The translations under genes were made by a program, and so were the position numbers. A DNA stretch of 64,000 nucleotides, from contig JAJEKV010000242.1 in the NCBI GenBank assembly GCA_021234155.1, forward strand, positions 496,001-560,000, in the 5' to 3' direction. Origin of the DNA: Isoetes taiwanensis. Lineage: Eukaryota; Streptophyta; Lycopodiopsida; Isoetales; Isoetaceae. Each line of letters opens with the position of its first letter. The first letter of the stretch is position 1. Positions 1 to 10,399 of the stretch are shown here, one piece after another. The notes below the pieces were generated by a model. That model saw only the letters and a program-made list of their open reading frames with translations. It ran no database searches and was not told the DNA's origin.

Positions 1-329
1 CAAAGACAAGCATGACATGACCTCGATATTTTGGTTTCCGTTGGATCTATTATGTTACCCATCGTAGCCCGACCTTTGATACACCCCAAGAACTCATCGC
101 CTATAGCATCCTGAGGATCACTAAAGACTATATTCGCCTCCGAATATTTAGATCCAATGCAGGAGTGAAGAATGTAGCATGGCAAACCTAGTAGATCTGT
201 TCTGGAGTAGTAGACTGTCTCATCTTCAGGCTTAAACAACCTGAGACCAAGACGGGCAGCCAGATTCTCATGACCTCCAATCTCCCTACTATCTCGCCTT
301 CTTCATTTGTTGTCAGTGTTGCTTGGTTC

Positions 330-680
330 ACCACAAAGAGCAAGTGAAAACCGATGTCCGCTGGCTACCCGATGGATGGTGGACTACTAGATGAATCCTC
401 TTGTGAAGAGGGCAAATTGAGGGATCTCGAAGACGTATCTTCACTTGAGGGCCACTCATTTGGTTTTACATCCCTCTTAGGCCACTGAATGAATGTGCCT
501 ACTGCCTCACCAATGTTATCTCCGCCCTCCCCGTGGACCGAAGCTCTGTCGATGGGATCAATGGACTCGCGGACCTCAATTGCTACATTTGAAGGATCTA
601 TTTCCTTCCCATGAAGAGTGGTTCTATTCAAAATATGTCCCCGGGCAACAATTGTGCTTCCGACGAATAGGTTGTACAGG
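330..680 (-). pseudogene. DUF8039-like domain fragment of a plant transposon protein
   Basis: The minus strand reads STIVARGHIL, then LHGKEIDPSNVAIEV and, after a variable acidic stretch, NIGEAVGTFIQWPKRDV. The pattern (V-V/A-x-G, LHG-x-x-(I/L)-x-x-x-x-V-x-V, then G-E-A-x-G-x-F-(I/V)-x-W-P-(K/R)) is that of the DUF8039 domain of plant CACTA/Ptta-associated transposon proteins. A Ser-rich tail follows (SSEDTSSRSLNLPSSQEDS). The same region is repeated on the plus strand at 20690-20945 and, more diverged, at 17430-17595. In the right copy it leads into the DUF7869-like region, so it probably forms the N-terminal half of that protein. No open frame long enough for function remains. Confidence 0.55.
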
Positions 681-739
681 GGAAAATTGAACCTGTTTCA
701 ATCAAGGCGAAACTTTTTTAGAACATATGAATTAGACGA

Positions 740-1140
740 AAAATAAACAATAAACAAGCAAAAGTGGCGCCATTTAGTATAGAAGACAAAATTTTGGTCT
801 AACTTTGAGCTAAATGGCCATGGCGCCATTTGGTCAAAACAGAATAGTTGATCAAATGGCCATGGCTTCATTTGATCCAAATTCAAACCCATGGCAACAG
901 GATGTGTGTGAATTTGAACAAATAGCTTCATGGCCCATTTGATCGTGAAGTGCACCGCTTTCGTAAAATGGCTTTATGGCGCCATTTAGCTTCAAATTCA
1001 CACCATTTCAACCTTGCACCATGTTCAACCGAATGGCTTACATGGTTTTATTTTACCAATACACCATTTTAAGGGTATTTGAATAGAATGGGCGCCCGGC
1101 GCCATTTGATCAAGTGGGGAGCCATGAGGCGATTTGACTA
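740..1140. repeat. GGCGCC palindrome array (left copy)
   Basis: Irregular repeats built on AAATGGCGCCATTTGATC and degenerate forms such as ATGGCCATGGCGCCATTTGG. Many units are self-complementary. The matching array in the right copy lies at 20200-20560. No coding frame is apparent. Confidence 0.7.
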
Positions 1141-1166
1141 AGCTCCATCACAAAATCTACACGTAG

Positions 1167-1244
1167 GGTGCCTATGTTATGCATTCTTGCTCCCATTGTC
1201 CGTGATATGTGTCAATAAGAGCGTGCATGCATAACATGGGCACC
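1167..1244. other. Conserved 26-bp-arm hairpin
   Basis: The arm GGTGCCTATGTTATGCAT (continuing TCTTGCTC) pairs with GAGCGTGCATGCATAACATG (continuing GGCACC) across a loop of about 26 bp. The same hairpin is kept almost unchanged in the right copy at 20087-20163, although surrounding sequence has diverged. Confidence 0.7.
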
Positions 1245-2220
1245 CCATGCAAACTCGGGCAAGTGAAAACAAGTTTCGTGGTCCCGGCAAGATGAAATTC
1301 AAAGATTTGAACACGCTACACCTACCAGAACATTATTCCTACCAGAAATAGTGGACTTACTTGATATTAGATAGATCCATGGTGGTATGTACTCGAGCAG
1401 TAGATGGAACAGGAAAAAGAAGCTAATCCCAGCAGATGAATTCGCAGAGAACTGAGCGCCAAGAAGAAAGCGCCAAGAATCACCTGGGATTTCTGCGGAG
1501 CTTAAGAAGAAAGCTACCGACAAGACGATGCGCTTTGCAAAGTTTCGCCACGCTGCCTGGAGAAAAGAAGCGCCGCTTTATGCGAGCGGCAAAATAAACG
1601 AACAAAGCGGATTCGAAAGCCGCCTGAACTGCACCGAAAAACGTCAAGGTCGTGGCATGGTCGCCTTAAGAGGGAGAACGGCGACAAAGAGGGAGCTTTA
1701 AATACAAAGTACAATTTTAAAAGCGGACCATTCGACTTCGGACAAGTGGCGTTTGAAATTTCAATTCACGGGCGGAATTTTAAATTTTGTGGTGGCAAAT
1801 TTTCAAATTACTTCGCGGGATTTTTGAATTCTATGTTCAAATTTGGGCGGGCAGTAGGGGGGAAAGACGAATTTCAAAATTCAATTTTGGCGGGCATGGG
1901 CGCTCGACCGCCCATCGCATATGCATGCTCACTGGACGGCCACCGGCCACGCCTGGCATGGCTTAAGCGGCATGTACCGGCTGACCACGGCCCTAGCCGC
2001 CTTTGTGGTGCAAACAGACACCGCCAAAAGAAGGTTATGCCCCATTGTTTTCCCGAGGACCTCATTTGCGCTTTCATTTCAGATTCCAGCTCGAGCGCCT
2101 TAGCCTAACCCTAGCCGCCAAATACGGCGCCTTAGCTCCAGGCGCCCTAAAATGTACCTCTTTTTCACTGTTCTAGTTTTTCCGGCGCCATTTCCCCACA
2201 GTTCAGCGCCTCACTCCATC
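1245..2220. other. No gene recognised; element interior
   Basis: This stretch is the counterpart of 19000-20080 in the right copy. Short overlapping open frames occur on both strands, but none resembles a known family and none is conserved as protein between copies. It includes AAATTTGAAATT-type AT-rich patches and a run related to the CTTGGCTTTCTT minisatellite of the right copy. Confidence 0.5.
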
Positions 2221-2778
2221 CATTAGAGGAAATTTGAGATCTCATTTCATCCCTATAAGAATCCTCCAATAGAATGGATACCCTCTATTAATCGCACAAT
2301 TAATGCAAAAGACAACAACTTCATTGCTATTGTTTTTTCCAAGATAACTTTTGATCCACTTATCAAAATCTTTGCAGGCGTTTGTTGCATTAGACGCGGA
2401 ATGAAAAGATCTTTCCAATGATATATGGTTATGATGTATTTCAATATGGTCATATGCGTTAACCTTAAAAAAATATGATTTTTTGCTTATTTTTTGTATA
2501 TTTATATCATAAAAGATGTATGAATGGGTTATCACTAGATAGATCTTGTGAAGACGAACCCATTGCTACAAAAAGTTTTTGAATCGGAGTTATGGATCAA
2601 AAGTTATAATGAAAAAAAGATACTACGTAGTTAGTTGTACCGTGCATTAATTACAAGTTGCCACATATCTTTGGAATGAGATACACCGAGCTCTTCTCTT
2701 ATTGACGCTTTAAAAGCTGACATGGCATTTTAAGCATCCCTTAATGGGACAAAATGTGATCTCATTTTTCCTCTAATG
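2221..2778. mobile_element. MITE, about 558 bp, with inverted termini
   Basis: The left end CATTAGAGGAAATTTGAGAT and the inverse of the right end, CATTAGAGGAAAAATGAGAT, match over about 30 bp with a few mismatches. The homologous position in the right copy (near 18975-18990) lacks the sequence and joins the flanks directly, so this is an empty site. The TATTT-rich interior is noncoding. The target duplication cannot be fixed: TA fits one reading (mariner/Stowaway type), but the flanks have drifted. Confidence 0.7.
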
Positions 2779-2959
2779 AAGCTACACACCAGTTTCTGGG
2801 CCAAAATCAAGGCGCTCGAAATGGAAGTCGACAATTCTGGAGCAACTCGGAATGTGGAGACAACGGCTAGCACACCGCAAGGCACATGTATGTCATCTAC
2901 TTGCACTGTTTCTTTTGGCCGAAATGGGCCACCAGGCCATTTTGAATCTTGTTGTCAAT

Positions 2960-3612
2960 TCAGGTTCAGAGTCGAGAAATGGCGCCATGGCGCCATTTGA
3001 TGTCCAGTAGCTTACATTAGGGTCTTGTTCTTCAAAAATGGCGCCATCGCGCCATTTGATGTCTATTGTCCTATTTTTTGGTATTGTTGTTTGCAAATGG
3101 CGCCATCGCTACCATTTGATGTCTATTAGCTTACATTAGGGCCTGGTGGTTGACAAATGGCATGGCCATGGCGTTGTTTAATGTTCATTAGCTTACAATA
3201 GGGTATTGTTGGCAAATGGTCTTCTTTTGTTGGAAAATGGCACCACCGCCATTTGATGTCTATTGTCTTACATTAGGTCCTGTGGTTGACAAATGGGCCA
3301 TGGCTCGTTTAATGTTTTGTAGCTTACAATGGTGTATTGTTGTTGGAAGATGGTCTTCTTGTTGGCAAATAGCGCTACCGCGCCATTTGATGTCTATTGT
3401 CTTACATTAGGGTCATGTGGTTGACAAATGGCCTTGGCGCCGTTTAATGTTCATTAGCTTACAATATTGTATTGTTGTAGGCAAATGGTCTTCTTGTTGG
3501 CAAATGGCGCGACCGCGCCATTTGATGTCTATTGTCTTACATTAGGGTCTTGTTGATTGCAAATGGCGCTATCGCGCCATCTGATGTCTATTATCTTACA
3601 TTTGTGTAGATT
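2960..3612. repeat. Tandem array with ~60-bp monomers in a ~135-bp higher-order unit
   Basis: Units start GATGTCTATTGTCTTACATT and end with an ATGGCGCCATCGCGCCATTT-like palindrome. GATGTCTATT begins at 3118, 3255, 3389 and 3524 (spacings 137, 134, 135). Alternate monomers start ATGTTCATTAGCTTACAAT instead, so two monomer types form one higher-order unit. The diverged counterpart in the right copy is at 18420-18860. Confidence 0.8.
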
Positions 3613-4329
3613 GCAATGAACTTAGATGCAAATAAGCCATGGCGCCATTTGCTTAATAAAACCTGGTCCTGTCTACTTGTTTCACCAGAGTTATTGATGC
3701 CTTTGTTGTCGATGCTTCTTTGTTCTGCGGCTTATGTTACGTCTTCGTAAAACACAATTTCAATCCGACTGCAGACTATCATGCCGACGATAGGAACCCG
3801 ATGCATGGAAATAATGCGGTGAGCCCCTCCACCTCTGGGCTCGAAAAGGAGATCGCAGAAGAGAGCTCACCGCCGATAAAGGAGACGCCCCAAGAGCGAA
3901 TTTACCAGCGGGTATCTTGGTTAACATGAGGTTGACTAGCAAGAGGCGCTAAGATTGGATCAGGGTGGTCTGTGAAGACACACAAATGCAGCAAAAATAA
4001 TAGTCTACTATGTGGACTGGAAGTTTTATGATCCCACAATAATGTCTGCTAGTATAGCAAATGTAGCTGGTTCGGCGAGAAAGCAAGGCTGGGCTCTGCC
4101 ATCATACAACAGCTTTGAAGAAGCTGATATCAGAGGTCCACAAGAAATCTTGAGGGGTTTTATGATTCTTCGCAATCGTTTGAACGAAGTCGAAGAACTC
4201 GCTTCATTCGCTGTCAAGGCATTAGCCCAACAGAAACTACCCGCCATTGTGGACACTGCTGGAAACCGTTAGCGTGAAGAAAAACCTAAGGAGGGGTACC
4301 GCAAATTTAAAAAAAAGACCTCATCCAAG

Positions 4330-4600
4330 CATCGAGGAAGATGGCCGTGAAGCCGAGCAAGGAAAGGCGGACAAGGGAAGGTGAAGAGAAAGGACCACTA
4401 AGATCCCGATAAGGAAAAGAAAGAGAAGAAGGAAAGGAAAGAAAAGGAAAAGAAAGAAAGGAAGGAAAGGAAGAAGAAAGACAAGGAAAAGGACGGAAAG
4501 GAGGGAAGGAAGAACAAAAAGGTAGGAAAGGGACCGGAGAGGAAAGGGAACCGTAAGCAATAGAAGAAAAAAAAGAAGAAGAAGCATTGTGGGGGAGTCC
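4330..4600 (+). repeat. Purine-rich AAGGAAAGG low-complexity tract
   Basis: A GA-only stretch inside the ParB-methyltransferase gene, mirrored by CT-rich sequence at 14100-14330 in the right copy. It would encode a Lys/Arg/Glu-rich linker, which could act as a nuclear localisation or DNA-contact segment. Slippage here explains much of the frame loss. Confidence 0.7.
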
Positions 4601-5469
4601 TCCTCGAGAAGGAGAGGACACCTAAAAAACAGAGAGAGACACTGGACTCCAAGTCCCGATGGCAGTCCCAGACGGCATGAGAGGAGCGACGGAAAGCACG
4701 AGGTAGTGGTGGTGAAGTTCCAAGCCCATCACATATCCAAGATTCCGCAGCACGCCGGCAAAAGGGTCCCCATTAAGAAGACAGAGCCAAAGAAGCTCAC
4801 ATTAAGAATAGCTCAAAGACTTGCTCGAGGTGCCTCCAAATCTTAAGGTGGAAAGATCAAGAGGAGAAGACGCACGTAACACGTTGTAAGATCATTGACC
4901 ACCGCCATCTTTTTCCTCTGGGCATCACATTTATAAAACGAATAAACGTGTTCAAAGCCTATACCAAGGGCACGCAAATCGACATCTAGGCCAAGAAATA
5001 TGGAGCACGCCAAGACCTTAGTGGAATCCTTTCAAAGAGACCCACATCCGGTGTTTACCTCATGGGCGTGATTCCATTCAATCCCCTCACAAAGAAACTA
5101 CATCCTTGGAAAACCGAGGATGACCTCATGGGGATGAACTATTACATAGTGAATGGCAATCATTCTGTTATGGCGCCTTGTTTTGTAGAAGACTCGCGAC
5201 AATCAAGTCCCAAGAACAAATGGCAAAAATTTATGAGTATCGGAATTGCCGAAGTCTTGTCGGCACGGATTGGACGAGCAAGAGTGCCTCGCAGTTTCGG
5301 TTGTAAGAAGTCAATGATATCGCTGCCAAGACTATCTTCAAGGAGCCTTTCATTGATAAAATAACCCAACTGCGGCAACAATATGCTCTTTTGCGGGAAG
5401 CCCTGATCCATCGGACGCGGGCAATCTCGCCGTAACCATACAAGGTACATCGCGGTTTTACTTTTTACG

Positions 5470-5592
5470 CTAGATTACCAAATGGCGCCACGGCGCCATT
5501 TGCTGAGGAAATGGCGCCACGGCGCCATTTGGTCACCAAATGGCGCCACGGCGCCATTTGGTAAACAAATGGCGCCGCGGCGCTATTTCATA
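5470..5592. repeat. Four GGCGCC hairpins inside an intron
   Basis: Four copies of AAATGGCGCCACGGCGCCAT plus TT, separated by short spacers, lie within the intron at 5445-5630. The orthologous intron of the right copy (13126-13224) keeps the same splice sites but only one copy. The palindromes therefore spread or contract within transcribed element sequence without disturbing the splice sites. Confidence 0.8.
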
Positions 5593-7159
5593 ATCATTTG
5601 CATTCAAAACTAACTTCTTCTTGTTTTCAGCGTTATCTGGCTTTGGCTGAAGTTACCATGCGTGGTAAGCAACCGAAAGATTTCAACCAGTGGGTCTTCA
5701 TGCCAGAGGATATTTTTCAGCTATTCATGTCCCTTTGGAACTTGTGGAAATCTTGCAAGCTAAAAGATAATAAGGGACAGACTATTACCTGTAACTGGTC
5801 AAAAGAGTGCGACTACTTCAGTCAGACATACCTGAGGTGCATTAGGGGTATGGACTATGAAGACTGTCGGATTTTGTTCCAGGAGGTGCTGGATGGGAAT
5901 ACCTACGTGAAGGTCACCTCTGATTATACAGGTAAGCACTTCTTCAAGACAAGGGCAAAGACACTACGATCTATATCGTTCTTGAAGAAGGAGATTTTTG
6001 AATATGTGAAGGATAATTTTCCGAGGAAGTTTAAATCCTTCACTGATCTCAGTACTGCCGTGGCGGGCTTCGAGGACAGCGACCTGATTTCCATGGCCAC
6101 CTTGCATAGTAAGTGGGTTGAAGTTGGCGTGACCAAGGAAGGAGTTTTCGGTAACGTGCCACCTGCCTTGGCAAAATTCATACGCAATGCTGTCTTGCAG
6201 AGGGAGGATACTGAAGACTTCCGTTGCGAAGTTGAACTAACTGACAGCAGGGGGCAATTTGTTTGCAATCCTGTACCAGCATCCTTGATAGCCCTGGACA
6301 CTAGAGGCATCACTCCAATGTGGGACAAGACCACTCTGTCTAATTTCTTTAATACAGCTGTAAAGAACACCACAGCTGATTCTTTCTGGATAGTGGTCTT
6401 TGCAAGGCCAGAGCATAATTTTTTGATTTCATCTGTGTTGGATGATCTGGATTCCAGATCCAGAGTTTTTATTGGCACGTATGAGGACGAATACAAAAAT
6501 CCGCCTGCCGGGGAGTTCGGAGGTCCATGCACTCCAGTGTGCGCCAAAGATTCAACCCGCTGCGGGTCCTCTTGTCGATGAAATTGACCTCAAATTCCCC
6601 TTCAACGATCATTCTCAAGAAGCGCCACCGTTCCTCGTGGCCTAACGCAGAAGACGAAGAGGTGGAGACCGAGGCTATGGCGGGGAAAGCTCGCGAACAA
6701 ATGCAGATTCAGTACAACCGGCAAGGCTTGCGGGGGACATAATCATGAGAAACCGCCGGGGCTGCCACATGCTCCTACCTGCGGCAGTAAAATGGTACCG
6801 CCAGAATGTGGGTGTTTGATTACTTCTCCTGGGTTCTTTTGGCGGGCTTCATTGATGAATAAGAGATTTTGCATTGTCTTGAAAGTGACCCGCTAAGCAT
6901 GAGTGCCTAAAGGGGATTCTTGATAGGCTTGACCGCCTATTGAATCCTATACTTTCAGCAGATCCTCGTGATGAGAGACAAGGTAATCGCATTCTCAAGA
7001 AAAGCTGAGATCCATCAAATACGAGATGCCCGAAGCTCCACCCGATGTGGACTATGATGAGATCAAGAACGACAATTCGATCCGGACATGCTTAATGATC
7101 CCACTTTCACGCCATTGCGGCGTTTGAGACCTTTCTGTGTCGATCCTATGGGTGCTTCT

Positions 7160-7260
7160 TCTAGCCATATTTTGGCGATCTTGAACCCGATCCCGATGTG
7201 GAACTCGATCCCGATGTGGAACGATCGATCAAGCCTGATCCCCGATGAGGAACCCCGAAT
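7160..7260 (+). pseudogene. Acidic tail remnant of the left-copy gene
   Basis: A frame here reads LEPDPDVELDPDVERSIKPDP, an Asp/Pro repeat. It lies downstream of the methyltransferase domain and may be the C-terminal tail of that protein. It has no match in the right copy, which is truncated before this point. Confidence 0.3.
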
Positions 7261-7419
7261 TTTGTGATTATAATATAAAATTGTACAATAATACTTTTGT
7301 AAAGACTCCCTTTTGCTCGTTGTGGCAAAATTTTGATATGCAAATTGGTGAATTTGGAAATTTTAACTAATTTTGTGATGTTATGTTTCTTTACCTTCTT
7401 TATATGCACTGTTAGTATT

Positions 7420-7570
7420 TTTAATGGCGCCAATAAATGACACTTTAGAGGCATATTTTTTCTTAATGGCGCTATAATTGCTTAAAAAATTGGCATTAAA
7501 TGAACTAAAAAAGATTTTCGTATCTAATTGGAATCACGAAATTTCCCATTTTAATGAAATTGTGCTTATA
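7420..7570. mobile_element. Terminal segment of left element copy
   Basis: TTAATGGCGCCAATAAATGA through GAAATTGTGCTT is the inverse of 15017-15180, the left end of the small derivative element. The flanking sequence after 7570 is unrelated, which marks the element boundary on the methyltransferase side. Confidence 0.65.
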
Positions 7571-8160
7571 AGTATGCTATATGTTCACGTGTTACACATT
7601 ATGTTACCATTATACTTATACTGTATAGTAGAAAATATGCCTAAGGCACATAATTCTAATTTTAAGGTTAAAGGGTCTAAGTTTTAGGTATGGTCAAGTT
7701 GAATAAATATGAGTTTTAGGTCGTCAAACCAATGATTATACTAAGTAGAAATTTAATCAAAAATGTTGCTAGGCAATGTGTGTGCATATAAAGCATAAAA
7801 ATGGTGCATTTAATGAAGGCTATTTTTTTTTATACATAGACAATACTTGCATACATTATTTGGCCTGCCAGTTAACTAAACAGGCTAGTTATCAAGGTTA
7901 ATGCATAGGTTTGCATAGGCTTAATAGGCTTAATAGTTCAATGCTTAATAGGTTGAGTTTGGATCGGAGGTGGAGTAAAAGCCAGTGGGAGCTATGGCGT
8001 TGGGAGCTTCTTCCAAGCAGTACAAATGAACTTCTGTCTCAAAGGTATGTACCAAAGTTTAAAATTCAAGCATGGGCGGGAAAAAAAGGCGGGGTATTAG
8101 AAAAAAGGGGTAAAATAATACGTAAAAGGGGTAAAAGGGTATTTTTCATAGAAAATACAT
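7571..8160. other. No gene recognised
   Basis: AT-rich sequence outside the left element copy. A short repeat TAGGCTTAATAGG occurs near 7908-7945. No domain or splice structure was recognised. Confidence 0.5.
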
Positions 8161-8179
8161 AGGATGTTTGAAGGTTATT

Positions 8180-8655
8180 CATTTTCGACCTTCTGGGACT
8201 CGAGCTTTGAAATTGCCCTTTTTTTACTCAGTTTGCCTTTTCGACTTGTGAGTCCGAAAGGCCCTCAAACTGCATTTTCGCTTATCGAAGAAAGGCAGAA
8301 CTCAAAGTTAAACACAGGTTTAGGGTGAAGGCCTTTTCGACCTCGAAAGTCGAGAAAAAATTAAAGCTCACGAGGTTTTATGGATCGGCCTTTTCAACTC
8401 GCGAAATCGAGAAAGGCCTTCCGACTCCAAAAACTCCGTTCAACTTTGAGTCGCCTTTCGACTCGCGAAATGAAAGGCCTCTCACTCCATAAACCCGCGT
8501 TTTCACTTTGAGCCTTTCTCGACTTCGAATCGAGAAAGGCGCCCGGACTTCTAAAACTTGCATTTTTCGCTTTGAGCTGCCTTTCTCGACCATGAGTCGA
8601 AAGGCCTTCCACCCCTAAAACCTCTTTTTGCCTCGAGTTTGCCTTTTCATGCCCT
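8180..8655. repeat. Tandem array with CTCGAC/GTCGAG hairpins, unit ~65-75 bp
   Basis: Repeats of CCTTTCTCGACTTCGAATCG followed by AGAAAGGC and a spacer of the type CTCCATAAACCCGCGTTTTC and CACTTTGAG. About six diverged units are present, each containing a small CCTTTCTCGA/TCGAGAAAGG hairpin. Open frames across it are by-products of the repeat. Confidence 0.75.
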
Positions 8656-8659
8656 GTAT

Positions 8660-10040
8660 TTTCCAAAAATGGCCCTAAGAACTGGGTGGTTTTATTTTAT
8701 TTTTTTTGCATGTAGCATCACTTGACTAATTTGATTTTTTCTCTTGCGGGTCCTTATCTCGACCAAATAGTACATGCTTGGGAGCAATGAAAAGATCAGT
8801 TCATTAAAGAAAGGTGCTTGAGAAGAGGGTGGTGACATCGGTTGGACATACAAACACGTGGCCCATAAAGGAACTCCTCATACAAATTTCTATCGCCTCA
8901 GTAAGTTGCTAACAAAGTGACTAGGAAAGAGCTCCACGCGCCTTTGCACTAGGTGGTTCATGTGTGAAGAGGGTGTAATGATTGTGCGATAACGACCACT
9001 ATGGTCTCTTCACCCAATCGTAATATATATTGTATAATGAGCCCATTTATAAATATAAGGTATCTCAAAACTAGTATTTTTGGGTGATTAAGTAAACGAT
9101 TTGCATAATTTTTGTTGGAATTTGTGATCTATTGTCTACCCACCTAAGAAAATAGAGCCAAAATGTTCAACTAAGAATCTTTTTCAATTAGAACTTGATA
9201 GGTCTAATGCATGTTTGCGTTGCATTGTTCTTGTTCTCGACACGCTATCCAAGAAAACTGGAAGAAAAGCTTGGATGCACACTAATAGACAAAAATTCCA
9301 ATTATGGCCAGTTTTCAGGTCGGGGTGCTTCTTTTTGTGCAAATTAACAGGGTTCCGAAAAAAAATGGGAATGGAATGAGTCCCACTTTAATTAAATACG
9401 ACTTAAGTGCTATGCGCTCCACTGCCCTCAATTCATGGCTGGAAATGTAAATTTAGGGAAAATTTTAAGCACTACATCTTACTATCATCACAAATCTATA
9501 GTAGAGATCTTGACACAAACTACATATAGAACTTAAAATGCTAGCTATTAGATTGAATACATCAAGATGGCAATAAAATGAGAACTAATAGAATAGGACA
9601 AGCATTCTTCCTTGCACTCTTTCTAATAAAAGACATAATACAGGATGAGAGTATCTAAGAAAAGTCTTGACCACTTCGATCTTGTTTTATAAATTATAGA
9701 AAACATACAAAAAAATGAATGTTTCTATATAGAAGGAAAGAAACTGCATTGGAATTCTCTTTACCTGCCACTATTACTAAAGCTGACATGTTGGATCAAC
9801 TTCCCAGCCTCAGAAAGAATATCAGCACTGCATGAAAAAGAATTGGCTTGTGGTTTACACAATATCAAAGTATACATAATATCAAAGTATATTCTCATGC
9901 AATGCGACCACATGCAGAAAACAGAACAGACATTCTGCTAGCTTTTGTGAGGTTAGAAAATGAGGACAAGTATATGAAGTCCCAACAAATTTTGCATTAT
10001 GGATGTAGCAGAAAAAATTCGAGCTTAACAAGAGATGTTC
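8660..10040. other. No confident gene
   Basis: AT-rich intergenic DNA. On the minus strand 9751-9820 could be a small exon (reading ADILSEAGKLIQHVSFSNSG) with AG before and GT after. It does not resemble the neighbouring monooxygenase family and I do not call it. Confidence 0.4.
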
Positions 10041-10387
10041 AGGTAGCCTTTATGCAATTCATCTGAGATACCAAACGCATCTAGGGCATGCCAAGCATTT
10101 TTCCAGAGAGAAATCGACGTTCCATCTACTCTTAACTTGTCTGACTGCTCAAGAACGAGTGTTTTCAATCCTAACCTGAAAAAAAAAAGCATTAGTTACA
10201 TGCCCAAATAGAAGAACATACACTTGAAAAACCTAGATAGATTGCTTGGGCTAAACATATGGAGAAAATCAATAGATGGAAAACACGCAGTAAATAAGAG
10301 ATTGACAGACCTATGAAATGCAAGGGTTGTAGCAAGACCTGCAATGCCAGCACCAACTATAACTATTCCACAGGATTCAGAAATCAT
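10035..10387 (-). pseudogene. FAD-dependent monooxygenase, MO1-like (two 5' exons)
   Basis: Exon 1 (10311-10387) starts MISESCGIVIVGAGIAGLAT, the N-terminal dinucleotide-binding GxGxxG fold of FAD monooxygenases. A GT-AG intron (10176-10310) follows. Exon 2 (from 10175 down to about 10037) reads RLGLKTLVLEQSDKLRVDG and then TSISLWKNAWHALDAFGIS, matching plant MO1/MO2-type aromatic-ring monooxygenases related to salicylate hydroxylase. Both exons are clean and join in frame, ending at a possible donor GTTAAG. No further exons (substrate domain, GD motif) were found to the left, so the gene is truncated or the remaining exons are far away or lost. Confidence 0.75.
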
Positions 10388-10399
10388 TGCCTAGGAAAT

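Larger units (their letters stand above)
3690..6905 (+). pseudogene. ParB-like/DNA N4-N6 methyltransferase fusion gene, left copy
   Basis: A spliced, frameshifted gene. In order it has an N-terminal block (3740-4270), a Lys/Glu-rich basic tract (4330-4600), RVPIKKTEPKKLTLRIAQ (about 4757-4815), a ParB/Srx-like segment (4920-5180, with IPFNPLT...YYIVNGNHSV) and a helical stretch (5310-5440). A GT-AG intron at 5445-5630 follows, then an exon open to 6581. That exon carries a motif-IV-like block: SLIALDTRG (DTRG at 6297-6308), MWDKTTLSNFF, then FWIVVFARPEHNFLISSVL. After a frameshift, VFDYFS (6812-6829) and, 21 codons on, LESDP (6881-6890) fit the AdoMet motif I and following acidic residue of beta-class bacterial methyltransferases. 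ParB plus methyltransferase is a known bacterial/phage combination. Several frameshifts and one in-frame stop make it inactive here. DTRG replaces the usual DPPY. Confidence 0.6.
1..7570. mobile_element. Left copy of large TIR-type element (truncated by window start)
   Basis: This segment is the reverse complement, with indels, of parts of 11905-21320. For example 1-110 matches 21208-21317, 365-690 matches 20690-20945, 1167-1244 matches 20087-20163 and 5631-6860 matches 11920-13125. It ends at 7570 with GAAATTGTGCTT, the inverse of the terminus AAGCACAATTTC seen at 15017, and the same end occurs at 17919 and 25861. Content from left to right is a DUF8039-like fragment (minus), GGCGCC arrays, a MITE, a 135-bp array, and the ParB-methyltransferase gene (plus). 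The DUF7869-like half lies beyond the window edge. The superfamily is not resolved. Confidence 0.75.

Noticed and set aside
3000-3600. CRISPR-like spacing of repeats and spacers
   Set aside because: The spacers between palindromes are themselves repeated and related, the host is a plant, and there are no cas genes. It is a tandem satellite.
5924-6547. A 207-codon open frame on the minus strand
   Set aside because: It lies antisense to the methyltransferase exon, has no recognisable motif, and is not kept in the right copy.
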